64,000 nucleotides of DNA, taken from assembly GCA_029255685.2 (NCBI GenBank), contig CM055316.2:66541237-66605236 (forward strand), given 5' to 3'. Made by a program: the position numbers and the translations under genes. Shown one piece after another: positions 24,780 to 35,139 of this stretch. This DNA comes from Silene conica. Taxonomy: Eukaryota > Streptophyta > Magnoliopsida > Caryophyllales > Caryophyllaceae. Below the pieces are notes generated by a model. That model did no database searches and was not told the DNA's origin. It was given only the letters and a program-made list of their open reading frames with translations. Numbering within the stretch: the first letter of the stretch is position 1; each line of letters opens with the position of its first letter.

Positions 24780-25575
24780 TAATAATGTGCTAAATCTAAT
24801 AGGAAAATTGTAAATAATCAGGTATTTTTTATTTTTCTTAATCTAATAGAAAAGTTGTAAATAATTTATTATTTTCTTATTTTCTAATTCTAATAGGAAA
24901 ATTATAAATAAATTATTATCTAAATAGCAATTTACTTATTTTCTAATTCTAATAGAAAAATTGTAAATAATTAATTATCTTCTAATTCTAGTAGAAAAAT
25001 TGTAAATAATTAATTATCTCCTAATTCTAGTAGAAAAATTGTAAAATAAATTATTATTTATAATTAAGTGTTTTCTTATTTTCTAATTCTAATAGGAAAA
25101 TTATAAATAAATTATTATCTAAACAACAATTTACTAATTTTCTAATTTTAATAGAAAAATTGTGCATAATTAAATATCTCCTAATTCTAGTAGAAAAATT
25201 GTAAATAAATCATTATTTATAATTAAGTGTTTTCTTTTTTTCTAGTTCTAATAGGAAAATTATATATAAATTATTATCTGAAAATTATAAATAAATTATT
25301 ATCTAAACAACAATTTACTAATTTTCTAATTTTAATAGAAAAATTGTACATAATTAAGTATCTCCTAATTCTAGTAGAAAAATTGTAAATAAATCATTAT
25401 TTATAATTAAGTGTTTTCTTTTTTTCTAGTTCTAATAGGAAAATTATATATAAATTATTATCTAAAAAACAATTTACTAATTTTCTAATTCTTATAGAAA
25501 AATTGTAAATAGTTAATTATCTCCTAATTCTAGTAGAAAAATTGTAAATAAATCATTATTTATAATTAAGTGTTT
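24780..25575. repeat. AT-rich minisatellite array in the Helitron
   Basis: At least ten degenerate copies of TCTAATTCTAATAGAAAAAT TGTAAATAA alternate with TTATTATTTATAATTAAGTG and CAATTTAC segments, forming higher-order units of ~100-180 bases. It lies near the Helitron's 5' end on the minus strand. Confidence 0.85.
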
Positions 25576-25969
25576 TTTAAAAGGTGGAGACTACCACGTG
25601 CTTAGAAAAAAGCTTCCTTTAATTATATATATTGATTGATTGATTGATTGATTTTAATCACCTCTACTCACAATAATAATCAATAATACATTCCTCTCTC
25701 CAATCTTCTCACCCCACACATTACTTTACATTAAACAAATGAATTCCTTAATTCTCGTACCCAACCCGAAATGTGACAAATATTCAGAATAGGAAGGAGT
25801 ATATTTTATGGTTATTAATAACGTATAATATTATTTTTATAATTTATTTAAAATTAAATCTAAACAAGTAAAGGTACAATTTGACATTTACTATAATTAA
25901 TTCTCAATGTTTCCAACGAGTGTCGGGTGTTCGAGTGTCGGACACGATATCAAACACGGGACGACTAAT

Positions 25970-26507
25970 TAGAGGTGGCAATCGGGTCACTCGGGTCGGT
26001 TACGGGTCGGGTCAAAGCAGGTCGGGTCATATCGGGTTCGGGTTATGTCGGGTCAGTGCCGGGTTCGGGTCGGTTCGGTTCATGTCGAGTCATCTTCGGG
26101 TCGGGTCAACGACGGGTGACAATTCGGGACGGGTTATTAGCGGGTCAGGTTATTGACATATATTTTATCTTATATATTAAATTTTAGATGATAATTTTAT
26201 GTTTAATTAATGGATAGATGTATTAATTGAAGTTTAAGTTAGAATAATTAAGAAGAATTATCAATTTGGTGTCATTTAAACCATTATTAAGACAGTTCAT
26301 TACATCGTCATCTATCAGGTTGAGAAATATCGGGTCACGGGCCGGGTCGGTTCGGTTCGTGTCGGCTTCGGGTTGGACAAAATAATGCTGCTATCGGTTA
26401 GCGGGTTGGTTCGGGTCGGGTCGGGTCGGTTTCGGTTCGCCCAATTCTCGGGTTGTATCGGGTCGGGTTTCGGGCGGGTCTGGTCGGGTCAGCTTTTGCC
26501 AGCTGTA
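25970..26507. mobile_element. Small DNA transposon with GGGTCGGGTC subterminal repeats
   Basis: Termini TAGAGGTGGCAA and TTTTGCCAGCTGTA are imperfect inverted repeats (rc TACAGCTGGCAAAA). The body is made of GGGTCGG/CGGGTCA repeats. It splits the right part of the hAT-like element between CTAATTA and GAGAAGTG. A relative with similar termini lies at 55700-56138. No clean target duplication was resolved. Confidence 0.6.
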
Positions 26508-26601
26508 TTTAAGAGAAGTGTACGTGCTACCCATGTTACATCTTCAAATCACCTATGCTATCTAATCGATCTAATCTTTGACATGCCATTTTATATTATT
26601 A

Positions 26602-27786
26602 CTAGTTTAGAACCCGTGCAAAGTTGCACGGGCATATTTAGATGAAGTTTTACAATTTTATATTATCATTGTAGTAATTAATAAGAGTACAAAACATTTG
26701 ATGTAGGATTGGAAAAAATAATTTAACAATATATTATTAAATTTGATGTTTTGGGAAAACAAAAGAAAGATTAGAAGACTAATAAAAAAAGTTATGTGTG
26801 CTCTAGACGTATCAAAACATGATTCAACCCGTAAACCTGGCCGACCTGGCCAGGTCTGATCCGATTTTAAAATTTCCATGGTCAAAGACACGTAAATCTT
26901 GACCCGCAACACGAAATGACTCGAATCCAATATAACCCGTTGAAATTCAAACCGACCCGTTCAACCCGGTGATTTGAAGATAAATTAAGAATATTATTAA
27001 AATATTACTACGCATTATTTTTATATTATATTTGAAATAATAAATATAATCGTAAGATTTTAATGAAAAAATCAATTTAGAAGTAAATTTCTTTAAACCA
27101 TTAAATCATAAAATAATTAAAAAAATTTAATATATCTAAAAATATTACATATGAGCTAAGTTAAATTTGTTTTTTGACGGATTTTTTAAAAAAATATAAC
27201 TTATAAACTTCAAAAACTCAGAAAAAATACATAAGCTCAATTAAAAATTAAAAATTAAAAGTTAGGTCTAGAGTAGTACATCTATATATGTTCTTTTTTT
27301 TTTTCGAGTGCCAAAATCATATCAAAACCTACAATTCACATTTATCTTTTTTATATCTTGAAATTAAATAACAATAGTAAAAATATTAATTAAATTCATT
27401 GTTAAAAGTTTTGATGAAACAATACCTTTACAAAATTTACACCGTTTTTAAAATGTATAACATGATATATATAGATAATATTTGTATAAATCAACTTGGT
27501 TATGCAAAAAAGTTTATCAAAATTCAACTATAATAAAAAAATAATCGCAGAAATTGATGTATGACTAACTGGAGAGTTTGACATTAGAAGCTAAAGAATT
27601 TGTATTTTGGGAAAATTTAATCTTGAAAAATGATATGATAGTTTTTTTTAAGGAAGGTAATAATCTAAAATAGTAATATTGAAAATAATTCATTGAATGC
27701 ATATTTAGGGTCTAGATTAGGCGGGAAAAAAAAATCAACGGTAGCGTGACATGGATACCGGTTCTTCTTTTATACTTATATATAGA
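26602..27786 (-). mobile_element. Helitron, about 1.2 kb, minus strand
   Basis: The minus-strand 3' end has hairpin CCCGTGCAACTTTGCACGGG, then TTCTAAA and CTAG (26605-26602), followed by host T (26601). The 5' end TCTATATATAAGTATAAAAG starts at 27786, preceded by A. Non-coding. A second, similar 5' end (28998) lies further right without its own 3' end. Confidence 0.75.
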
Positions 27787-28590
27787 TTGTAGAATCTCTT
27801 ATGAATATGGTTCCAGGTTCCTACTACCTAAAAAATATGTATTCGAAAGATAACATAGGTGAATGTACATTATTTTGTATAATATTTGAAACTGTAAGAA
27901 ATAATATGTACTAATAAAATAATTATAATGTTATTTTTAATATTCAATTGTCTATATGAATTCTATAATGAGTACACGAATAGCAAAAAAAAGTTCTCAC
28001 ACTAAAATTTTTGATATTTTGAAGACATTATACTCGTTCAATTGTTCATTATTTCTTTAATTTGTTCAAATTGCTTAAATGTCTAGAAAAAGTCCCTACA
28101 ACAATATCCAAAATCATTATACATAATTATTTATCGTTTGACAAAATAACTTGTTGAATTCAGTTATAAAAGTTCTTGAAACCTTCAATTAATAACTTAA
28201 TATAAATTAACAATTTATATCTTGCAAGATTGTGAAAGCTTTTGAAACCAATTAACATCGAAATGCATCAATTGTCTGGAGCCTTTGTTACTAAATTTCA
28301 GTTGTAGTTATTCATTGTTCGGACCGAACAATTTCATAAATTTTAGAAAGTACTCAATATCACCAATTAACCATCTAAATCATTTCGATTAGCAGTAACT
28401 TTAATTCGTAGCGGGGCTTGTTTTTATTTTTAAAGTAATAATTTCTCTCGTGAGGTAATAAACTACCAATAGAAGAAATTTCAAGGAATTAATTCCATTT
28501 GACCTGATAAATTAAGATAAAATGACATTCCCTCCTCATTTATAAATTTATGTCTAAAATATTTAAATCGAAATGACAAATTATGATTGA

Positions 28591-28832
28591 ATTTTTCTTA
28601 TTTTAAGAAGATTTGTTGGTATACCAATTTTAAAAAATGTATTGCCTTGGATAATCAATAAAAAGCTTTCATATTACATATTATGTTTTATTTCCTTCTA
28701 TATTTAAATTGATTTTTCTTATTTTAAGAAGATTTGTTGGTATACCAATTTTAAAAAATGTATTGCCTTGGATAATCAATAAAAAGCTTTCATATTACAT
28801 ATTATGTTTTATTTCCTTCTTATTTAAATTGA
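28591..28832. repeat. Tandem duplication of a 121-bp unit
   Basis: Two near-identical copies begin ATTTTTCTTATTTTAAGAAG at 28591 and 28712. Non-coding, in the methyltransferase intron. Confidence 0.93.
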
Positions 28833-28899
28833 TTACCTTAACGGGTTGGATGTTGTGTGGTAAATTATGTAGTAAAAAAGATATCATTATATTTTTTCA

Positions 28900-28998
28900 T
28901 TGTATATAGATAGAGTGGGCGGGAAAATTGTAGTAATTGGAGAGCCGTGTGACTGACATGTGTCATAGTGGTTCTTCTTTTATAGTTATATATATAGA
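28900..28998 (-). mobile_element. Second Helitron 5' terminus (minus strand), partner 3' end not found nearby
   Basis: Read on the minus strand from 28998: TCTATATATATAACTATAAA AGAAGAACC..., ending in a CCCGCC box near 28918-28925, closely resembling the 5' terminus at 27786. The only minus-strand 3' terminus to the left is at 26602, so either two 5' ends serve one element or this is a truncated copy. Confidence 0.55.
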
Positions 28999-29038
28999 TA
29001 TATAGATATATAGATATATAGATATATAGATATATAGA
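28985..29038. repeat. (GATATATA)n microsatellite next to the splice acceptor
   Basis: About six copies of an 8-bp unit directly abut the Helitron 5' terminus, whose TATATATC start it copies. It ends about 50 bases upstream of the methyltransferase exon-2 acceptor. Confidence 0.9.
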
Positions 29039-29704
29039 TTCTGTTTAATTATGAGACTGTGAGTAGTCGTACGTGAATTTCGTTTCAGCTAGCGGAGATG
29101 TTCAAGAATGTGGTAGCCACGGATACAAGCTCAAAGCAACTACAATTTGCACCAAAGCTCCCAAATGTCAAATATCACCTTACCCCTCACAACTTATCCC
29201 TTCACCAAATCCACCAAAACATTGGACCCAAATCCACCGTCGACTTGGTAACTATTGCCCAAGCATTGCATTGGTTCGACCCGCCTAAATTCTATGAACA
29301 AGTCAAGTATGTTCTGAAGAAGCCCAATGGTGTCATCGCGGCCTGGTGCTACACCACCCCTCTTGTGGATTCCAATGTGGACTCCGTTTTTGAACAATTT
29401 TATCGGGTTAATTTAGGTCCCTTCTGGGAGGAGGAGCGGAAATTTGTGGAGTCAATGTACACAGAATTAGATTTTCCGTTTAAGCCAGTGAGCAAGTCCG
29501 ATCACACGGGGCCTTACGAGTTTGAGGCTCGTAAGATGATGGGATTGGAGGATTTTGTAACTTATATAAGGTCTTTGTCCGCTTATATTAATGCTAAGGA
29601 AAATGGGGTTGAATTGTTGAGTAATCAAGTGTTGAAGGAGTTTAAACATGCATGGAATTATGGAAATGGGACCAACGTTAACGGGGGAAGTCATGAAAAG
29701 TTGG

Positions 29705-30010
29705 TTAAGTTTCCTATTTATTTGAGGATTGGAAAGGTCGGTAACTAGAATTAAGTAAGAATAATGGGTGAAGGTTGGTTTAAAATGGTGTTACAACAAC
29801 TCGTTGTAGGATCATATTATCCATAAAATAAAGTTTAAGTTTTTTATTTATTTGAGAATTGGCAAGGTTGGAAACTAGATTTAAGTAAGAATATGGATGA
29901 GTAGTGTTCTAATAATTCATATGTGCTTATGTATTTTCATTTCGGGTAAGTTTGGTTTGAGATCGTTTTACAACAACTCGTTGTAAAATTATGTTACCAA
30001 TGAAATAAAG
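29705..30010. repeat. Tandem duplication of the methyltransferase 3' end
   Basis: The last ~13 codons, stop and 3' UTR (from 29705) recur from 29835 with a 130-base offset: both encode an IYLRIGKVGN-stop-like tail and both contain TTACAACAACTCGTTGTA. Copy 2 is diverged and has extra sequence. Confidence 0.85.
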
Positions 30011-30344
30011 AGGCATTATTTATTATTGTACAATGATTATTAAGACGTGTTTTATGCTTTGAAATTTGAATTAAGGTAAGTATGACCGAATTTAATTTAC
30101 CCTGCTTCTCTCTTGAGATTATTTGAGAGTTAGGAGAAACACACACAAAAAAAATACAAAAAATGTTATCCTTCAATAATTTTGTTTAGTAAAAGATGAG
30201 CTATCACTAGTCTTTGTATATTAATGATAGTTAATTACATGCAAATATGCAATATATATCATTAAAATATATTTTGTATACTTCAGTAGTTCAGTTGCAA
30301 TGATACATGTATATTTTTTAATTGCTAACGTTGATATCTTAACT

Positions 30345-30389
30345 AATTTTGTGACCCGTGAAAAATCACGGGATTTCATAAATAACTAG
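30345..30389 (+). mobile_element. Helitron 3' terminus, plus strand
   Basis: Hairpin CCCGTGAAAAATCACGGG, then 14 bases, then CTAG at 30386-30389 and host T. Its 5' end was not located. Confidence 0.65.
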
Positions 30390-33092
30390 TTTTGGTGTCC
30401 GTGGAAATCACGGGAGCAGTAATAAGTTAATTATTATAAGTGTTAATTATGCCAGTCTCATAAATAAATACTTCCATCAAACTTCTAAAGCTCTTATAAT
30501 ATGCATAATTATGCTAGTCTCATAAAAATATTTCTGATCACATTTGGGTATGCAAAAGAATTATGCGAAGTTCAAAACACGACCATGTTAAGATCGCATT
30601 AACATATACATATCAAATTAATTCATTGGCATTTTCAGTTAAAACTATTAAATTTTAAATACATAAATAAAAAGTAATGAAAAAAGGAGGGAAAAAATAT
30701 CAATGAAATACTCTAAATTTTAATGAGAATGAAAAAAAACTATCTTTTTATAAGGATGGGTAATGTAGGTTGGACAATCATGATTGAGAGAAATAAGTTG
30801 ATATTAATTGTTATTTGGATAAAATTTTATAGAAAGAAAATCAATCACTCTTAATTTTCTCGTTTGAGTTGCTAAATGATTCTTCAATTGCCTATTTAAT
30901 TAATGATTTTTCATTTGTCTCTTTATTATTTGAAAATTTTTATGGTCAACTTAAATATTTTGTAATATAAATGATTCTTCACCAACAACATTTACAACTT
31001 GTTTGTTTATTGTTTGAATGAATATATTGTTGTTATTGTCCTTTGGGATATGTTTGGGAAATGTTAAAACACGGGCCTATTTTTATCTTGAAAAGAAACA
31101 ATTGTTAACTTTTCCCTCTTTGAGTGACAAACCTTTTTATAAGGGGGTCGTTAAGCTATTTGACACATTTACAAATATGAGCATTCTGAGATAGAATAAG
31201 TCTTTTATATAATGATATAGAGATGCACGAAAGTCTAATAAACAAAGTGTTGTTTGCTCTGCTGACTTTAGTTTTCACTTCCTTTGCCTTGCTATTTAAA
31301 GGCTTGAAAGCATTGACATTGGAATAATGAATTGGAAAAAAAGATTTGACTTCTAACTCATTATTAATCATACAAAATGTTTATTATGCATATTGTAACA
31401 CCATGATAATATCAAATCGACATCTTTGTGCAACATCATACTTTAACACTTTGATTGAACAATTTGATTTGTAACTTGTTTGACAGAATAAAAATGAAAC
31501 ATAACTGTCATAAAGGTGACTAAAGTGTAGAAAAGAGTGAAAGTCAATAACGTAACCTGTCAAAAACTTATTATATTTTTTTTTCTACCATTCGATATTG
31601 CAAATACAATATTGTAGAAAAAAGAAAAACTGATAAATATAAAAGAGTCATCCAACCCAAGAACAAAATGTGTAAAGAAGATCTCTTCCCATTATTTTCA
31701 ATCTCGTCAAATGTTATTGATATGAGAGTATGTCATCCTCCTGTAATATTAATAAAAACACAAAAATAATAACTAATAAGATTCTAATTAATTCAAAATA
31801 CAATTAAAATAAAAAGTAAAACAATTAATTTAGTCCTCACATATAATTTACCTACCAATTTTTTGAATAGAGTTGAAAATTCATTCTTCTACAATATTAA
31901 TATAAACACAAAAAATAACTAATAAGATCATAATTAATTCAAAACATAATAAAACTAAAAAACGAAATAATTAATTTAGTTCTTTTGGTGTGTATCTTAC
32001 ATACCAATATTTTTTTAATAAAGTTGAAAATTCATTATCATGCATATTATTATAAACACAAAAACAACAACTAATAAAATTCTAATTTATTCAAAATCTA
32101 ACAAAATTAAAAGTGAAACAATTACTTGACTTTTCTATGTATACCGTAGGAACTAACTTTTTGAATAAAGTTGAAAATTAGGGTGATTATAATAGTTATA
32201 TATATGAACAATTCTGTAATTAATTCTCTTATTATTTTATAAATATAAGGAATATAAAAAGATATGGCAAAATGAATACGGATTATACATAGTAATGATG
32301 AAAGGAAAGTAAAAGGATATTTAATTAAATGAAAAAAATAATGGTTTTTTTTTTGAAAAAAATAATGGTTAAATAAATAAAAGTAAATACATAACAAAAA
32401 TGATGAGAGAAGATCAGTTGTTTACAAATATTTTGTCTTTCTATATTGGCGTTTACAACTTTAAAATTTTCTTTTTTAACTAATATTTTTTCTTATGTCA
32501 TATTAGTTCGCCACGTCACATTAAATTTTGTCATGTCACATTATTTTAGGTACTCTCCCAATCGATTCTTTATTAAACACTAATCTAATTGTATCAATTC
32601 TTCATCCCATTTATTAACAATGTAAATACTAATTGGATTAGTTGGACATTTAATGGAAAATGGTATGAGTGTATATAAGAAAAATGGTTGACGTTTTAGA
32701 TTCTCGACCGATACTTATCTTTGTTTTAATTAGTTAGGACATAAACTTTGTATTAATATCTCTCCCTTAATTTATACATTATAACAAATGTGTCTTCTTA
32801 ATTATAGAAGAATGATTCTAATAATCTAGCGCTATCACGTGTCACAATATTATGCTCAATCTAGCATTTTTATTTTATTATATATAAGAAAAATGGTTGA
32901 CGTTTTAGATTATCGACTGATGGTTATCTTTTATTTAAGTTAGGACATAAATTTTGTATTAATATCTCTCCCTTAATTTATATATTATAACACATTTGTC
33001 TTCTTAATTATACAATTATGATTCTAATAATCTAGCGCTGCCACGTGTCACAATATTATGCTTAATCTAGCTCTTTTATTTTATTATATAGA
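30386..33092 (-). mobile_element. Helitron, 2.7 kb, minus strand, non-coding
   Basis: The minus-strand 3' end has the hairpin CCCGTGATTTCCACGG, then ACACCAAAA and CTAG (30389-30386), shared with the opposite-strand terminus above. The 5' end TCTATATAATAAAATAAAAG starts at 33092, preceded by A. The 5' region is tandemly duplicated. Apart from AT-rich sequence and three diverged direct repeats (AAATTCATT...AATATTA.TATAAACACAAAAA, ~31730-32110), nothing is recognised and no protein is encoded. Confidence 0.7.
32672..33090. repeat. Tandem duplication (209-bp unit) at a Helitron 5' end
   Basis: Copies start TATATAAGAAAAATGGTTGA at 32672 and 32881 and share TCTAGCGCT.(C/T)CACGTGTCAC and TTAATATCTCTCCCTTAATT. 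About 90% identical by eye. Confidence 0.93.
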
Positions 33093-33452
33093 TATAGATA
33101 TTCCCTTTTATTCGGGTTAATATTTCATATTCGACTTTGATACAAAATTTAAGGGTTTGATTAAAATAAACATAAAGTATTGTTGTGGGGTGAGGTGATT
33201 GGAGAGACAATAGATATTGTGGGGTATTGTTGTGAGTAAGGTCATTAAAATAAGTATAAAGTATGAGTATTGTAGGATATTGTGGTGAGTTGTGATTAAA
33301 ATATATATAAAACTTTACCAAAAGAAAAGAAATAGAAAATGTACTATGAATTGATGAAAAAAAGGAAAGATGGAAAGTACGTTATTATGAATAGGAATGA
33401 GTAAGCTAGGTCAATATATTTAATTCGGTTTTTCTAACGTGTGCCCTAAGGG

Positions 33453-34010
33453 TTAGGTAGCACGGACACTTCTCCTAATTAGCCGTCCCGTGTCCGACAC
33501 TCGGACATCCGACACTCGTTGGGCACATGGCTAAACATATTATAGTTTTGACGAGGTATAATATTTTAAAAAAGATAGATTATAAAATGAGTTTTGGTGA
33601 AAAAATGAGAATTAGTTATAGTATAGGTCGAATTTTTCCTTTACTTGTTTACATTTTGCTTCAAATACATGAAAAAAATAAAATTATACGTTATTTATGA
33701 CAATAAAATACTCTTTTCCGATTTTTTGTGTTGTTCCCTTTTGATTTTAACACAAGAAATAAGGAAATTAATTTAGACCACACAATACACATGACCCCAC
33801 ATGAAATTGATTTTGGACCACACAAAGTTGTCCAAAAGAGGAAAGAGGGAACATCAATGTTATTAGACCAAAACGGAAAGGCGAACATCATAGGAAATCG
33901 GAGGTAGTATATTTTATGGTATTTAAATGTCGTGTCCCGTGTCCTAAATTTCATGGGATGTCGTGTCACGTTTCTGTGTCCGTGTCCGTGCCCATTTTGG
34001 TGCTACGTAG
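33453..34010. mobile_element. hAT-like non-autonomous element, second copy
   Basis: Starts TTAGGTAGCACGGACACTTC and ends GGTGCTACGTAG. Flanks CCTAAGGG (33445-33452) and CCTAAAGG (34011-34018) match at 7 of 8 positions. It is the inverted-orientation relative of the element at 20868-26534 and contains a 197-bp MITE. Confidence 0.8.
33711..33907. mobile_element. Stowaway-type MITE
   Basis: Termini CTCTTTTCCGATTTTTTGTG and GGAAATCGGAGGTAG are inverted repeats flanked by TA (33709-33710, 33908-33909). It is the reverse-orientation relative of 47184-47379, sharing TGGACCACACAA and TTTCCTCTTTTGGACAAC blocks. Confidence 0.9.
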
Positions 34011-34174
34011 CCTAAAGGCACACATTAATAAACGAATATGGGAAGATTCCTAAGATATTCTCATGATAAATTCAAGTATAAACTTAGTTTTACCAAATTA
34101 GTGAAAACATCTTATGAATCAATCCATATTTGATTTATTAACGTGTGCCCTTTAGCACACACGTTAGAAAAACC

Positions 34175-35061
34175 GTAATTAATTTAATAGCGTATAGTGA
34201 TTTGTTTTTGTTTTCTCGTTCAATTTAAAATAGAGTTTGTGCTAAGTACATAATAAGTGTAAGTAGTTGTTAATTTTTTTTCATGAAGATCTTGAAAGCA
34301 ACGAACGATGTAAACTTGTTCCAAATCATTTTGGAGATTTTAAAGTTTACGATAGTGCTTTTCAATATATAGAAGGAAGTTCCAAGGGCGGATCCAGGAT
34401 TTTCGAAGTAGGGTGGGCTAGGGTTATGTTTGTGATGGTTAGTCAAATCTATAAATATAATAAAAAGACAAGCTAAAACATCACAATCCACCATTTAACT
34501 ATTTAATAGTAAACTATCGTCATCCTTTTTTTTTATTTTGAAAAGAAAAAAGGAAAAGAAAAATAATTTTTAAACATTAAATGCAAATTAAAGCACAATG
34601 TTAAGAAAATTAAACTTAAAAATAAAACTAATATATTTAATAATATTGAGCACAAATTATAATTCTCATTATAATTTTTCAAAACATTGTCAATCATTCA
34701 ATCTATTTTGAATAATAATTCACAAATAAAAGTTTAAAATTTTTTATTTTGACAAATTTATTTTATGTTGAATTATTTACATAACAAAAAATGAAAAAAA
34801 CAATAATTGTGACAAAATACTAATAAACATATCACTATTCGTGGCAAAATACTAATAATTCTTGGCAAAAACTCAGTATATTGTGGAAAATATATGTTGA
34901 CTATATATTATTGCAATGTAGATATTTGATTAATAAATTAGTTTTTTCTTACGAGTCATTTTTGTCATCGAGCCTCATTGCGGCTTTAAATCTGAACTTG
35001 TATAATACCACCAGCGTGACAATATATCTAATCCCGTGAATTTCACGGGTATTACAACTAG
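34175..35061 (+). mobile_element. AT-rich stretch ending in a Helitron 3' terminus
   Basis: CCCGTGAATTTCACGGG (hairpin), TATTACAA, then CTAG at 35058-35061 and host T form a clear plus-strand Helitron end. The matching TC start was not found, so the left boundary given is only the edge of the preceding element. A GGGCGGATCCAGGATTTTCG block at about 34387 looks repeat-derived. Confidence 0.5.
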
Positions 35062-35139
35062 TTAGTTTATAAAATGACATACATCGTCTCTGGATTGATG
35101 AAGGTTAAAAGTCTCGCTAAAGAATGCGGAAGCTCATAT

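Larger units (their letters stand above)
21121..25635 (-). mobile_element. Helitron, 4.5 kb, non-coding, minus strand
   Basis: On the minus strand the 3' end has a CCGTGCATCGCACG-type hairpin followed by CTAG at 21124-21121 and host T. The 5' end is TC at about 25635 (TCAATATATATAATTAAAGG), preceded by A; a TCAA microsatellite makes the exact base uncertain by up to 16. It contains decayed tandem repeats and an AT-rich minisatellite but no Rep/helicase. Confidence 0.7.
20975..25799. mobile_element. Stowaway-like MITE split by a Helitron
   Basis: Left terminus CTCTCTCCTATTCTGAATAA and right terminus ATTCAGAATAGGAAGGAG are inverted copies, with TA at 20973-20974 and 25800-25801. The own body is about 150 bases left of 21120 and 160 bases right of 25636; the rest is the inserted Helitron. 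Confidence 0.82.
20868..26534. mobile_element. hAT-like non-autonomous element in the methyltransferase intron, expanded by nested insertions
   Basis: The left end CTAGGTAGCACCAAAACGG follows GTTACATC (20860-20867); the right end GTACGTGCTACCCAT precedes GTTACATC (26535-26542). That is an exact 8-bp target duplication, the hAT signature. Subterminal GGACAC/GTCCG repeats match a second copy at 33453-34010. The copy is split by a Stowaway element (20975-25799, itself holding a Helitron) and by another element (25970-26507); own sequence is only a few hundred bases. Confidence 0.82.
20472..29748 (+). pseudogene. SAM-dependent methyltransferase (Methyltransf_11 type), two exons, 8.5-kb intron, exon-1 frameshift
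   Basis: Exon 1 is 20472-20622 (MAHLFIKQAKAYAKTRPTYP... then the WDVGT SAM motif); exon 2 is 29089-29748 (LAEMFKNVVATDTS... to a TAG stop). The splice GT at 20623 and AG at 29087-29088 join in phase: the family reads G-Q-A-x-x-x-L-A-E across this junction, which matches. Exon 1 is 151 bases, one too many: a CCC at 20596-20598 where family and frame predict CC shifts motif I out of frame. Without the extra base the product would be about 269 residues, the normal length. Exon 2 keeps VDLVTIAQALHWFD, typical of motif II/post-motif regions. Plant relatives are uncharacterised or implicated in stress methylation; the substrate is unknown. Alternatively the extra C is a sequencing error and the gene is functional. 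Confidence 0.87.
33426..34174. mobile_element. Small inverted-repeat element hosting a hAT-like insertion
   Basis: Left end CGGTTTTTCTAACGTGTGCC and right end inverted (rc GGTTTTTCTAACGTGTGTGC) enclose the hAT-like copy at 33453-34010. Internal flanks read continuously as GTGTGCCCTAAAGGCACACA once the insertion and one target copy are disregarded. Superfamily not assigned. Confidence 0.6.

Noticed and set aside
25881..26645. Frames with repeated GSG/RVG residues that resemble a repeat protein
   Set aside because: They translate GGGTCGG-type DNA repeats of a transposon and shift frame with the repeat.
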